From contig QNGE01000131.1 in NCBI GenBank assembly GCA_008508345.1, forward strand, positions 118,468-182,467: a DNA stretch of 64,000 nt, read 5' to 3'. The notes below the pieces were generated by a model. That model searched no databases and was not told the origin of the DNA. It was given only the letters and a program-made list of their open reading frames with translations. Positions 28,101 through 43,100 of this stretch are shown piece by piece (within the stretch, counting starts at the first letter, position 1; the number at the start of each line of letters is the position of its first letter). Source of the DNA: Paragonimus westermani. Lineage: Eukaryota; Platyhelminthes; Trematoda; Plagiorchiida; Troglotrematidae. Both the position numbers and the translations under genes were made by a program.

Positions 28101-31100
28101 TGATATCCATAAAAAAAACTTTGCAAAAAGTCACACCAAAGCTAGGACACTGGAGTATAAAGAACCTACAGCTGATCCCTCACAACTTCTAAACAAAATA
28201 TGAGAAAAGTAGAATGAGCGATATATTCAGGAAGTAGAAGATTCACTTAACAGTACAAACAGAAAAAGTCCATTTAAAGGCTATTTGCAAAAAAGATTGA
28301 CCCACATTTCCACGCACGTCGACCAAGTAAGACACAGTCAATTAGTACAACTTGAGAATGATTAACTGTATCACATCCGCCCAAAGTAATGTAACAAGTG
28401 GCGGTGCTCAATGATCTCGGAAATGGTTGAACGGACAAAACCATACAAAATTATTATGCAAATCATGCTCGTGCAGCCTTAATCTGTGCGCTCGAGAACA
28501 ATTTTTGAAAACAGTTTAAAAAAGCTTAATTTGGGGACGCCAGCTGTCTCACTGTCACCAGCGCCCCTGTAGCTCGTGCGCCCAGCCCACGCCACCTGAC
28601 AGTCAGTGCCGGTTTTGTTTTGGAACGTTTAAAGTAAGACCCAATTATGGGACAAACAATGAAACACAACGCATGGGCTGTAGACTCATTGCTACACTGG
28701 CTCGTTGTGTGAGTCCCATTACCACGATTCTGGCTAGGCTAAAAGTGCGAGGTGTAGGGACGGTGACCTACTTCTTTACACGATGAAGACCGTTCAGTCT
28801 ATGACTGAGCGCGCCGTGTTACTGACATTTAGGTGTAACTCAAATTATGACACATTTTTGGTTACATAGGCTTTCACATATGTTGTGGAACAGGGGCCGA
28901 TGGTGAGCCAGTTCACAGGAGGAAAAATGGGATAAAATAACCAATCGATCAAGACCCATTAACCGATATCAAGCATACTTGTGTAAAGATTAGACCATAG
29001 CTGGCGGTGGGAAACTGTGAACGCTCAAGCGGTGCCACACTCTATTAAAGTTTGTGATTGCCACGGTATGTGAACAAATAAATTTACTTTCTGAATGCGT
29101 AAGTGGGGTTCGTTTTTAAAACCGTCGACCAAGGGTACCACCACGAGAGACTCTTGTGAAAGTCCGGGTGAGTGATCTCCACAGCGTAGGCGTACTGCTC
29201 CATATTACTGATTCAGCGGTTTATTTATGAGATAATTTTGGCAAAGGGCTGCAATATTTTAAGAAAACTGTCTGCAGACAACGTTAAATGAGACGGTTCT
29301 ATCATCTTTGTCGCTCATCATTCCACCAGCACAGCAACGGTAATATGCTTCAAGAGAAATGGACAACACTACTGAACATTTGACTCAAACCCGAAGAACA
29401 TCTATTTGTTGAACAATGTCGAAAAGGCTTCAAGAGAGAACATCATAAATGGTCTGGGAAGCAAACTAAAGATGGACCAGCTTAGTGACAATTCAAGTTC
29501 GGTATGGATACATGGAGAGCTTGAAAAGATCAGTCCACGGTCCAAGGCTAGTCGTAGTTAGTACTGTCTTCAAGGAACCCCTGAACAGAAACACACCGAA
29601 ACGACCACTTTAATTTCCTGCATCGTCACTTTAAATTCAGCGTGACGCTCAGTACAGCGCATCAAGAGTGAATGAGTGGAAGACGCAATTAATTCAACAT
29701 TCACAGAAATATCCAAAAACGCCTGTGGGAAATAGTAAAGGACTGCCAGTGCAGGAAAGCAAATATCAAATGAAATTGCACGATATGGCTGAAGGAATTC
29801 ACATTAAGGAGTGGGGATGAAAACACAACATCAGCTAACCGAACTGGACAGAAATGCACAAGCCGCTTAAATGGAATCTGATCTCGTCGTCGACCAGAAG
29901 CACGGGTTAAAAACGGCAGAGCGCAAAAGGTGGAATGTCCGCCGAAACAAGCTCTAGTCAAACGCACTCTCAGATAGAAGCCGATAAAAACTAGCTAACA
30001 AAGATTAAAACGAGCGTCGCGTGCAACAGACTGAAAAGCTATACAGAACTGTCAACGGGTCTTGAGGCACATCTTGCTGGACACGCTAAGGCCGCGTGTG
30101 CCTAAAACGTATATACGAAACCGGTGATTGGGTACCAAGAAACAAGAACGCCAGTGATCCAAGAGATCAATGAAGAACAAGACCACAAGTGTGGGATACA
30201 ACGTTTTCATGGCACTTAGTTCTTTTGCACTCAGGATCCCGTGATTCATTATGAGTGACTCTTAGGGAAACCAAGCTTCGGTCCATTTGAAGCGGATGGG
30301 AAAGCAAAGAAGGGATCAATGAGGAAACGACTGTTTCATTCATCAAGAAATTCCAAAGAAAGGTGCAGAAGAAATCATATAGAATCATCGATAGTGAACG
30401 GTTCGTTGAACCAACAGAATGTCTTCCAACATGGATTAAAGTCAGTGACCTCGAAAACACAGAATGGACTAGTTAGCAACAGCGATGAAACGCAGATCAA
30501 GGATAAGATGAACACGCGGATGAAATGAAGACTGTTGTTGCTTTGTGAATACCCATATGAACATTTGCCTTACACTGTTTCAACAAACCTTATACTATGG
30601 TAACAGGCAATTGTAGGGTGCTTGAGGAGGAGTAATGACTGAGGAGGTCGATGGATCATAGTGTCAGATACAGGGGCTGCAGCATCTATCGCAGGTCGAG
30701 TAGGTGGACTGAGATGAAAGACAGGTACTTGAGAGTGGTTGCAATGAGAAGGACAGCTTCTAAACCACTACGAACTGAGATCGTTTAAATGTCGATGGGC
30801 AACGTTAAGTTACGCTGTGTGATACGGAGGGTCCACAATGCCCAATGAAGGATAACATGCAAGGATAACGTAGAAATGTAATTAGCAACGCTTGAAAGAC
30901 AAAGAAATGCTCATTTTCACAAACAACTTATCGCACTCTTACGCATATGCAACGGACACTCAGTATCCATGGTCAACACACAAAGTCAGAAAATACAAAG
31001 AGCAGCATTATCGACAAGAGTTTGTCATGAAAGGGAAACTTTTCTTTATCGTCTTGAACAATGAGCTAGTTCACCTTTGATGAAGTCTACTGAATCACCA

Positions 31101-34100
31101 GTGCGCCGTGGCAAGATCACTGAGTATGAGGACGACGATACTTATTGGTACCTCACCAAACACCCGCATGAAAAGCCATACTCAACTGTATCTATCACTA
31201 CCGAACGTGATTCAATTCACTCTTCAGTTATTTGTTTGATGAGAGATGGTTGTTCTGTTATGTCGATCAACCACTTCTATCACACACCATCCATTTCGAT
31301 GCGCGCTAGAACGGCCTTTTTATCAAACAGTCCTACTGCTATGAGCTGTGTACAGCAGAAGAACCACTACAGAATTCTTCAGTCACATCACGACGTCCAA
31401 ATCTGGCTTATTTCATTGCACCCCGGACTGCATGCAGCTGTTTACTAGCCGGCTAGTTTACTATGGTTGTCGCGATCACCGTTGATTGGGTTAGCCCACG
31501 TGCGACGAGTAACGACTGGAAGATAGCCATCCGGTGATTAGCACGTGTCAAAAGAACATGGTCTCGGAATACCAGTATTAAATGACCAAACAGTCGATTC
31601 ACCGATAACTGCCCCTATGATGATGTGTGCAACCAGAGAACGGCTCAGTTCATCAGGCTCTGAAGAGTGACGGAAAACGTCGACAAGTTCGATTTACCTT
31701 TTTCGGAAAGTCACGCCACGTTGTGAAACTCAACCCCCGAGGCTTCCTTCATAGGGACCTTTCGTGTCCTATTCAAAAGCTCATTCGCTCAACCACACAT
31801 GGGCGTCCACATAGTAGCCAGCTTTCACTAGTCAGTTTTAACTTGGAACACTCCGGTGACGTCTATAAAATTCTCTAAGAAGGTTTGAGAATCACCACTC
31901 TTAAACAGTTGCGGTCAGGGCATAGTCATTCATGAACAATGGGTATTGGCAAGAAAGCCGAGTTTACTGTGATGTGAGTCACACGCTTTATCCATCGGCT
32001 TGTGCTGGTTGACTTGGTCACTGTGAAGTGGCATAGTAACTGTGATCAACTGGAGTGGCGAGATGGTCACTATGTCACGAGAATCAGATGAACGATCAGG
32101 AATTACTGCGCACAGATTGCATACTGCTCATCGATGTTAACATAAGTATATCACGCAACGACCTTTCTTTGCCAACTGTCCCTTAGCTCTGTCATTTTTC
32201 AGTATTATCTCGATTCATAGCTTCGGAAGCGTCATTCATAAACGCGAAAGCGTTTCCAGTTGTGTAGTCCGGAAAATCATTTGCTCACCTTGATCTCCAG
32301 GACGTTGAACGCCGTGAAGATCAAATGATAGAGTGGACCAAGAAAAGACGACTTGAAGGCCTATACGAAGATTCCCTGGTGGAAAGCTATCATTCTGAAG
32401 TGGAAATATTGATTGTGTTGTTGCAACAAGGCCCCTTTCAGCCCCAACCACAGACAGCATACTCAAGAAAGACTAACTCAATCGTCTCAGATGGCTAGCT
32501 AGTAGCATATACACGGTCTGAGCTGTCTATAACTTGTGCAGCGCCCGCATTAAATCACTCATACTGGACTCTTCACATAGGAATTTTCCTACTTTGCCTT
32601 TTCAGATGAAATTGCCATTTAACATTCCGCCTTCGACTTCTCATTTGATTACCAAATTGTTGATCATTGTCAAGTTAAATAACGAGCATCATAAAAATGT
32701 CCAGGTGAACGATGGTGAAAATACGGATGACCGCTATTCAGCATAGATAATTGTAAAATGTAGTTATGGAGAGGCCTGTAGCAATAACAGACGACAACAA
32801 TTTGATTTATTCATAGTGGACGAACAGATATGCTGTTAGTGCACGCACGCAAAAGTCTGATAGAGAATAAAGTTATTCGTAATGGTGTCTGTTCAATGTC
32901 AACTGAGATCAACAAATCACCTTATCCATTTTACATGTGCGTGTGTGTAAGCGAGTTCTCACTTTTTTGCTGCCTTGACGTGGTTTTCAGGCATACGTTG
33001 TTTTCATCCGAAGGCTCTATGGACTAGAACTTCGGCCATTACAGGTTCAATCATGTCAAATAAGCCAAAGGGGAGCAGGCAGACAAAAAACAGTTACATT
33101 GTAAACAACGAAAATCGCACTATTGGTTGCGTAGGAGAGATTAGAAAGTGAAACAAACTTATGGGTGTGCGGAAGAACTGCGTTTACAGCTATAGCACTA
33201 CCGGCTTCCGTTTACACAGGAAGAGGACTAGAAAAGTATCCTCAAGCAAACAGCACTGTGATCGCCTAACGGCTGACCGTGCACACCGACATATTACTCT
33301 GCAGGGTCGAAGACAACTTGGTGTAGCTCACAGTCCGTCTACTGCACACAGCAGCAATGGGAGTGAGACGTTCATGTCTTTTTCATTGCGCCTCCAAACC
33401 GGGTTAGCAACTTGCTATCAAGTGGGCCAGATTTTTGAGACATTGGATCCGGGTAAGGTCCCTCATGAAAACACTGTTACCTTTTGTGCCACAGGTCATG
33501 TTGCTGAGCCAGAGGCTCTAGCTGAAGTTCCACATGTCAATCTGGGACACGCCCGTGGACAAAAAAACTTTGTCCGCCGGGGCACGAAGTGTGCGTACGC
33601 TGCTGGATCGGTGCGCTGCCAGAGGACCGCACCGCACTAATCGAGACGGAACTTAGCCGATACGACCTTGGTGAGACGGCCTTAAGTGAGATGAGGCTTG
33701 CAGACTAAGGCAAGCTTCGGGAAGTAGGTGCTAGATACGCCATCTACTAGACAGGTTACCCAGCAAGGGGTGGTCGAGAGTACGGTGTCCGTTTTGTAGC
33801 CGTTGGGCGCATCCATTCTTTAGTAATACGCCAACCACACAGCATCAGCCTTCGAAGTATGACCGTGCGCGTAGCACAAAAGACGAACGGGGCGTTTGTC
33901 GTTTCTACAGTGGACTCTAGAAATGAAGATAGAGAAACCACGTTCCGCGGCGTTTGTTCTAAACTCACCGGACAACTTCGCGGAATCAAAGATGGCTGGC
34001 GAAAAAAGCAAGGTGGATTGATGCAAGGCCACGCTAACCTTCGACAACAAGAAGGGTTCAGCGATCCGTTTGAAACGATTTTTGATCCATTCGGTCGGAC

Positions 34101-37100
34101 TACTGAAGCACTTATCAACAGGCGTTGTATGCACGTAACTGGTAGGTCGCCATCAACTGGGTTTTCGTGGATAGCCTATCACAACGAGATATTCGAGCGT
34201 CACTTACTGTCGCCCCGGATTTAGCAGAAGTAAGAAGAGCTGTCGAAAAACTGCAAAATGGGTGCAGATGGGGTGCCGGGGTAACTTTTGAAGCCTGATG
34301 ATACAGCTTTGCTTCGGTTGTTTTACTCCATCTGGAAGCAGGAAACAGGCCTTAATGGACTCAAGGATGTCCTGACCGAACCTTAGTTCAAGAGTAACAA
34401 CAGGCAAAGCATCGACAATCAGGGTACCAGTTTACCGGGCTGTTTTGGAAAGGTTATGGTAACCAATTTGACAAACCGATTTAATGCGGACGTTCTGAAA
34501 AACAACGTCCACCAGCAGGTGAATTACAAGTAAGCTGCGTTACGATCGAGGTGGGGTTTGTTGATTAACAGATTCTGGAGAAGTGTCACGAGAGTTACCA
34601 GCCAATGTACGTTCTCCTTGTGAATTACACCAGGGCGTTCGAATCCATGATCCATGGGGTAAATGTGTCGATTTAATCAAAATGTCGCATGTGGGTAGAC
34701 AGGGGAAGGTTCACACATGTGGATCGACCTTTGATGATTCTCACAGCACTACTGGCGTGGAACCCGACAATGTCTTAACCCTAATCCAATTTAATTCATA
34801 TTTGGTCGCAACACCAACGGTTGCTCATTATTACTCGGAGGACGGTGTTGAGCTTGCATATCGCACGGCTGGCCGCTTGTTGGATAGTCGACGTTTTGAT
34901 GCCCAGAGTCGGCTGTTTAATGCGATAATACACACCGTGTTGTTTGTAGGTGATAGCAAGCTATTCGATCACAGTGATGAAGGGCATGAGCGGCTGCTTA
35001 CGATTTTCGCGATCACCGTATCTAAACTTGGCTAGGCTATTAACAGAGGCGACGTTGCTGTGCCTGCGCGTGGAATCCGCAGTCACGGATACATCGGGGA
35101 TAAATGCGCAGCCTTGTGCTACATGAGCAACAACCTACCGACAGATCTATCAGTGGACCGCGTGCTGGTAAGGGAAGGCAGATGAGCAAAATCTTCGTAA
35201 TCAGAAGCTGTGATACTCAGACGCTATCCAAGTGTGCCGGTTCTAGATCTTAGGAGAATTTAGCCTTGAACCGGGCAGTCCGGATTAGTACGGTCCAGAA
35301 GAGCACTCAAGAGTTCAGTGAACAACCGTGAAACGAAGCGCCTAGTATGCAAAGAGACCACATGTGCTATAAATGTTAGTAACGTAACTATATGGCGTTA
35401 CAAGTGATACAGATGTAAATGTGTTCGACGCCTCGGATTCGTAGACCATCAATGTACACACAGCATACCGTCAAAGAAGATACGAGTGCATCAGGCGCGA
35501 ATTTAATGTCAATTATATACAGCTGAATAACTGACTAGCTCTTCTTTTCGGAAAGCTGGATCATGGCTGCCCCTTAGCTCTTCCTTTCCGTGGATTTGTT
35601 AGTGCAACATATGACTAAGGTTTCACTTGTTTTTCGGTCCAACTTTGGATTTTTTTCATCCTAATCCCACACAGAATGCAATACCACCAAATAATGTATT
35701 GCAAAAGCTCTTGCCTTATATTTTCCGTAGCTGTCTTCTTAGTTTAGATTTACTGGTGGAGTCTGTTCACCTTCGAGACCAGCCTACCATCTGACTAATC
35801 AACACTAGTAAGCTAAATCATAAAATTCCCCCACTTATTAGTCTTCACGTCGTATTCCTTCGATTTTACACCGAACACGGAAGGCATGAGTAGATTTACG
35901 AGTAGTGCAGCGCAAGCCGTCTGCATCCTTTTCCCTGTAATTGTGATGGATTAATCCGGAAACGAATACCACCAACCGTGCATCTGTTTAGTCACACTAT
36001 TTTACTAGACGCAAGTTCAGAAAAACATCGCACGCACTGTTGAGAACAAATAACGGGAAACTCCAACGTTGAGTAAAAAACACTAACCGCAGCAAGGGGT
36101 AAATCACACTGAGTCGATGTAAAAGTCCGGGAAATATTTGAATGGAAGGAATTAGACTGGAACCAATTAAGTTAGCTATTTTTCCAAAGGTAGGCTGCAG
36201 TTAGGAAACATACTGAACAACCTGTGGATCAGACAGGAAGAGCCAATGAAACAGGGATAAAACTCAACCATATATAACTGGCGGCCAGTGTAAACATTAA
36301 CAAGTTACTGTTAGTCTTTGATGTTGAAATTAAAAACATACACAGGACAACATGAACTTATACATTACACAGTCCAGAATACCAATGAGGCATGGGTGTA
36401 AATGTCGGATACTATAAGGCAACTCACCAGATATCCAACGATGCCGTATAGCAAGTTGATCCAAGTAGGACATCGGGAGGTCTGTACCAGAGGGTGACAA
36501 CTTCGTGGCTGTAGGTTCGACTAGGCACCGATTTAGCTCGAGCCAGACCAAAATCAGCCAATTTGAGTTCACCGACAGCAGAAATGAGCAGGTTTTGAGG
36601 TTTCAAGTCTCGGTGAAGAATATGTCGATCATGGCAGTAGGCCAAACCCCGGAGAAGCTGATAGAGGAAAAGCTGCGACAAGATAAAACAAGTAGTGAGA
36701 ATCGTACGCACATGGGACTACACGTTGGAATAGTCATGATGAAAGGAAGAACTGAGAAGAACGACACGGTTAAGTATGACTGAACAAACACAAAACCAAC
36801 GACCCGAAAGCGAGCGGAACAGATCGAAGACTTACCCGGACGTTATGCAGACGTATTCCATGTGAATGTTTCTCTATGTACTTGCTGAGATCCGATTGCT
36901 GTGCGTAAAATAGATCCAAAATGAACGCGTGAACATGAATGTACGTAAATTATGTCAAACCCAGAGCAGTATGTCAAACATACGAACCACAACAAATGAA
37001 GAAAACAGAATCAAAGACTGGGTTGTACAACAAACCTGCAGTAAACTTCCATTCCACATTAGGTCTGGTATGTTGTCTAATCCCTGGTCAACATCAACCT

Positions 37101-40100
37101 TTTAGCCTAAACCAAGTGAAATTTCTTCACAAGATCTAAACATGTTGATGTGTGAGTTATACGTATGACCTTTCAGTACCTAGATTCCCAATCCTCCTAT
37201 GGTCGTACAACAGTTAAGCATGACGGTCAACCAATGATGTACTGCTACGATCGGTACGGTGAGCCAACACCAGATGGTGAGTAAAACTCTCATTTTGACA
37301 AAGGAACGTGCACCTCATGAAGCTGCCTCCAGAATAATCCAGTTCGTGTGAGCAGCGCATAACTCGGCAATCAATGAGTTAGAAGTCACCAATGTAACGA
37401 AATTAACACGTTTAGTGATATGCTCAGAAAATACGCCGGAAAACAGTACTGCTGTTTGTAACGTGATCCTGATGCAAGGGCACAGTGATACGACTGTACT
37501 GCTGGTCGAAAGCAGTCTTACAGTATCATCTGTATACACAGTTCGGGTTTGGCAGCCATTTAGAGCTGGGTGTGAAAAATGGGTGCAGAAGCGATCTTTC
37601 GATGAAAGGCTGATGTCACACAGGTTAGGTTATATCCAACAAGGAAAACAGAACATGGAGAATGAGGTTGTTATATTACACACAGAGCTTTGCCTAACAT
37701 TCAAAGCCATAACCGGAAAGAGAACGGGTGACCCCAATTCAAGACGACGGCGATCATTACATGCCCTCTTTAACTGACAAATGAGAACGGTCGATAAGAT
37801 TGACTAAAAAGCCACCTTAACCAACGACTGGTTATGTCTCCATTGTTGAAGCGTTTGTGTATGTGACAAGAGGAAAATGACCACTAAGTCGGCTAAAAAT
37901 ACGCAGACAGAGACAAAAATAGGGTTCCAACTCTCGTCATAGATTTCAGAGCATCAGTCATATGTGCACAAACAAACATCAATAACCGATGACCTCCTCC
38001 AGGTGGATTAAAATTCAGACTGACAGACCTCTTTCGGAATGGATCGTTCAAACAGAGAGGTCAGGAACAGTTTTTGTATAATATATCTCTCCAGCACATT
38101 TCGCTGCATCTCATCAGGTACACAATGCAATATTTGGGTTTATATAGTGAAGTTCGATGGACACTATGGAACTAAACAACAAAATCAACAACCACGGTTG
38201 GCGGCATCCGATCCCGATTAGCCGACCGAAGCCAAGGAACGCCTGCGCCTAACCATCACCGCAAATGGCCTGTGCTGCACCACTTGAGGTTCCACCCACA
38301 AATCACATATCCAGTATAAACTCGAAGGAATAAGACGAGTAGGTATGTGAGTGAGGCCATTGTGTTCAGCCGGTCAATGCTGGTTGGCCAGTTGAGTGGC
38401 TAGCAGGGAAAGGAAACCCTTATCTCTCGGAAAGTAAACGGAAAGACTGCAATGAGATCTAAACTGAGAGGAAAAATTTGTGAAGTGTAATTCGAGAAGC
38501 ATTTCAGCACAGGGGTGCATGCTAGTGCATTCCAGAGAAGGCACGGATGGGAAACAAAATTCAGAGTGGAGTCCGAAAAGAACACGCAAACCATTCATCA
38601 TACAACACACCAACAAATTTGAAGAAAAGAAACGGTAGAAGATCGCAGACATCCAAGTTTCTAAAAAGAGGGGGCGGATTAGTTGCCATAAGACCATGCT
38701 CTTGGCCGATGCAGTTAATATCAACAACCACACAAATACACGCACACACATATCCACGAATATCAGTTATCAGAGCGATCTGGTATTGACGAACAAGTCT
38801 TTCTGTACGCAAAGGGGTGGTTTGCATTTGCTAACTGCTACCGTCTCCGCGAACAGGAGAAGCTTTCGATTTGTGGTTGCGCAACGTATGCGAAAGGTCC
38901 TCTTTAGGTTCACTTTGGGTCGACATGTCAACAGGTGTCGAGCGATCGATGACGCCGACGCCCTGTGACTTGTCTCATTCTGACTTGAGTCCGACATTGT
39001 GGTACCCAGGAGCGTTTTGCGAACCGAAATGAGATGTGCTTGTTGACCCAATTACATAACTGCCGCTCTGTATGTAAGTGGCTCGGCACTCATACGAGAG
39101 TTCACAGATGACGTGAGGATTGGCTTTATTCGGTAGCGGTGTAACGGTAAAACGTAATGTGCGCCCAATAGCCGCTGTGAGACGCGCCTTCAACAAAGTG
39201 GCAATGTCATCACCCTTGTACGGCAAACGGAGGTAGACATTTAGCTTGAGAGCTGTTGAACACACCGCGGCAGCCGACGTTTTTTGATGAATTTATCAAC
39301 GAATGCCGATGGATAGCCGGTCTCTTTGGGTGTGGTTTTCAATAATGACCTCCTTTTGGACAGTGTTTCTCTCGAACAGATTCGTCTTGCGCGATGGGAC
39401 AGAGTTCTTACCAGACCTCACTTGTGCTGGATCGGCCAAAAACTGTGAAACTGCAAGTACTGCTCAATCCAGGTGTTTCCGGTAGACGGACTGCAGTACA
39501 GAGCCGTTGTTCTGGCGGTCCATGAGAATATCCAAAAACACCAAGGTCTCGTGCTGCTCGTGCTCAGTGGTGAAGCTAATTTTGGAATTCAGCTTGTTCA
39601 TTAAATCGAGCGTCTTCGTTGTCATCTCCTCGATGTCGGTAAATATCAGGAGATCGTCGACATACCGTCGGTAGAAACGAGCCTGACTGACAACAGCGCC
39701 TGCATTCTGTACCTGGTGGGCAACGAAAATGTCGGCTAGTAGCGGACCGAATGGACTTCCAGTTGCAACATCATCGATCTGTGTGTGGTCAGTTTCCTGG
39801 AAGCAGAACATTACGTTCACTGTGCACAGTAGCAGAAAGCGTTCTAACTCAGACGTAGGCAGCCGTATGTTCAGTTGATTTGAATCAATATACTGACAAA
39901 TTATGTTAACCATTTGCATCAGGGAAACATTTGTAAACAAAGAAGCGATGTCCAAAGTGGCCACATGCATACTGTTACAGTCCCAACCATCGAGCAAATC
40001 GATTAGCTGAAGACTATATCTCACAGTTTTCTGAACCATTGATTGTCTTACGGGCTGAAGAAGTTGGGCTAGCCACTGTACCAGCTTGTGTCGTGGTGGA

Positions 40101-43100
40101 TTGGACATGGATAGTATTGACCTCAGTACACCAGTTTTGTGGAGTTTGGGCAAGCCATACAACTGAGGAGTATGTGATCCTCCAGGTGTAATTAACTTTG
40201 CTGTTGACTGGTCAATGAAGTGTCCATCCGGCAATGCATGTAATTCCTTGTTAACACGTCGTTCAATTTCAGCAGTATTGTCTGCTTAGTTGTCCTGTCG
40301 GAATTCGGTTGTGTTATTTAACACTGGCTACACCCGATATATAATCAGCCTTATTCATGAACATAGCGCCAGAACCTTTGTCTAGTTGTGAGATTATCAG
40401 GTTTTCATTGGTTCGCAGCTCAGAAAGGGCATTAATACGTTTTGGAGTCAGGATTGTGGTTGGAGGACGTAACTCTGTACTGGTGCTCGACACTGACTAG
40501 CCTGGTTTTAAACCAACTGTGAGTGTCCTGTGATACCGGACTGGGTTGTAAGAGATGGTCAAACAGAAGCTCAAACTGGGCTTGTGACTCGATGTAGGTG
40601 TTCCTCTTTGGGGGTACACAAAATTTAGGACCACAAGACAGGGCTTCCACGTGAATGTTGTTGATGGTAAACCGGTCATATACATAGCCAGATTTTCTGG
40701 AAATACTGAGGTTGTAAGAGTGTGTCGCAGTGACATCTGCAAAGCGCTGAGTAGATTGATTCTCTTCTGCTTCATTTTTTCATTACAAAATTTGATGAAC
40801 TTGATGTTGCCGATAAGAATGTGTTCCTCAAAAACTAACCGGTTGGAACTGTAGAGTCTGGTTAGCGTCTTCAATTGATATGTGGTACTTTTCGTTTAGC
40901 GTTTTGTCGGACCAAGTAGACTAGAAACCGCGGGTCAAATTTTGTCGTGTCGAAGACGTTCGTAATGAAATAATGGGAGAGAATTCAGTTAGAGACATTT
41001 ACCACATACTGACAATCGAACGCGCTGGGTAGCGATTTTACATTTTACATTCACGATACCATCGAGCTGCTTCACCACAGATGTCGGCAGCCGAGTCTTC
41101 AGAAAAGCAAAGCAAGTTTTTCCCGTGACTAATTTGAACAGAAACGTCATAAACGGATTTTTTCGAAATGTATCTTTCGATCGTTTAATCATCTGATGTC
41201 AAGTGTAATCTGTGGTAACACGCTAGGAACTGTACCTTAAGTTTGTAAACGCTGAACATGTTCTGCAATAGTACTAGTTAACATTGCCTAGAGCTCCGTA
41301 ATAAACGCACCTGGAACAGTCGGTTCGATTGTAAATCAATTCTTGATCGAATGAAAATAGCGGACGATCAACGCAAAGTGAGAAACAAACGCGAGTGCAT
41401 CGGTGACACGCCAACCAGACGCAAGAATGGGAAATTCCTAAAAATAACAACTCGGTCAACAAGCTAACCAGCATGAAGCAAACCAACAGGAAGATGCTGC
41501 CAGTACGATGAAAAACCTCACTAATCGACCTCAACCGGTTGAGCGTATCGGCATTTAATCGATGAACGAATGCTTCTGGACGCTTAACACATAATCACTG
41601 GACGGAGTTCAGTGAAATAGTGGAGAAAACGACAAGAGTTCGGGCTTCAATTTACTTGGCCTTCGGAGACTGGTCTAAGAGTGGATGGCCAGGAGAATAG
41701 GGGATGGTTACAATGAATCAAAATCAATCACGGGAAGGAGGGTTGGGAATAGGAAACAGAGTGAAATCGCCAACGGGTGGTTGTAGCTGTTAGAAACCCG
41801 ATGTGGAATATACAGCGCCAACAATCTAAAACTGAATGTAGTTGTCATCGGAGAGTCGTGATAAGTGCATTTCGTAAGCGTATAAAAATCGCTGCACTGA
41901 AGATATTGTTAAACAGCAAAGGTGATAAAGCAACTGCATTTTCATACACGGGCATGCATAACAAACAACAAACTGGAATCAAGATAACGGAAGTAGATGC
42001 TCTTTTGAACTTGAGAATGGTGATACGGATTGGGAATTCCATACAACACATGAATGGTAGGTTAACATGTAAAGAAATGCAACATGTAAGTGGAACCTGC
42101 CGCTTACGGTAGACAACCGGCCCCAATTAAAAAAGTTACTGGGGTGCGCAAACTTTTGATAAAGAACAGACAGCTTGACCTTCAAAGACATACGCACGAA
42201 TGTTGGACAAACGTGTCGTTTACAAAGCTACTTTGATAGTTTAGGAAGCAAGAAAATACCGACCTCATATGTGGACGAAACTGACGCACAAACAAGCACA
42301 CGAAGAAGGTCACCAGAGATATCCTCGTTTACCACAAAACTTACTATAAGATGGCTAGCAGAACCATCAAATATGGCTAATGTGTAAACAGACGAGGAGA
42401 ATATGCATATAGTACTAAATGTGCCGCTTGACATACGAGTAACACTTATTCGGTGTTCGGCTGTACTGACACTGGAATGCCTTACCTTCGGAAAAATCGT
42501 AAGAAGTAGAAAAATTCAACCGCAGGATTGAAATAGCTGTATTTTCCTCGATACGCTTGAAGTGTTCTTGACAGACGGTTGAAAATGCGTTTTTGTTCGG
42601 TTCTCCTAAATTTGGCTATTCATCAGCTACGCTGTTTGTGAATATGTGAACCCTTTTTTCTCAATGTAGTCTACCACAGATCAGATGAGCGTAAGACAAC
42701 TTGTTACGTTGACTCGATCTGCACCATTCTTACGAATGTTCTAAGCAATGGGTACCATGAGACACAAAAATGGTGAAGAAGAACCAAGCAAGCAAGTGAT
42801 GCATGTCATCTCAATTGGAAATTTACAAGGCTTTCGAAAAATTCAATTCGGATAAGTAAACCCCAGTGGGATTGATGCACAATCTGAAACGGCCAAAAAA
42901 CTCATCCCTTTTCTGATATACAAAAATTAAATACACGACGACAATAACGCATAACAGAATTGCTTTATAACCGAGGTAAGTGCAAGTAAGAAGCACTGAG
43001 CAGAAACTGAAAATCTCGGTCTCAAATCCGCACACTTTTATCAACTGGCAGAGCATTCAGATCGCGACACACAAAGTAGTTTAGGAAAGTGATGCGTTGC

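Larger units (their letters stand above)
20780..36427 (-). other. Kinase intron 6 (about 15.6 kb, the largest)
   Basis: Donor TCTG|GTGAGT at 36428/36427, acceptor TTACAG|G at 20780/20779. It holds the LINE fragment at 27.1-27.8 kb and LINE copy 2 at 33.2-36.0 kb, both on the plus strand. The stretches 20.8-27.1 kb and 27.9-33.1 kb contain only short open frames without recognisable motifs. Confidence 0.8.

Noticed and set aside
31077..31448. 123-codon plus-strand frame in intron 6
   Set aside because: Longest unexplained frame in the region but with no domain-like pattern; length is within chance for 15 kb of intron.
36505..36791. Open frames on the plus strand and in other frames over 36.5-36.8 kb
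   Set aside because: They are shadows of the kinase catalytic exon and its small intron.
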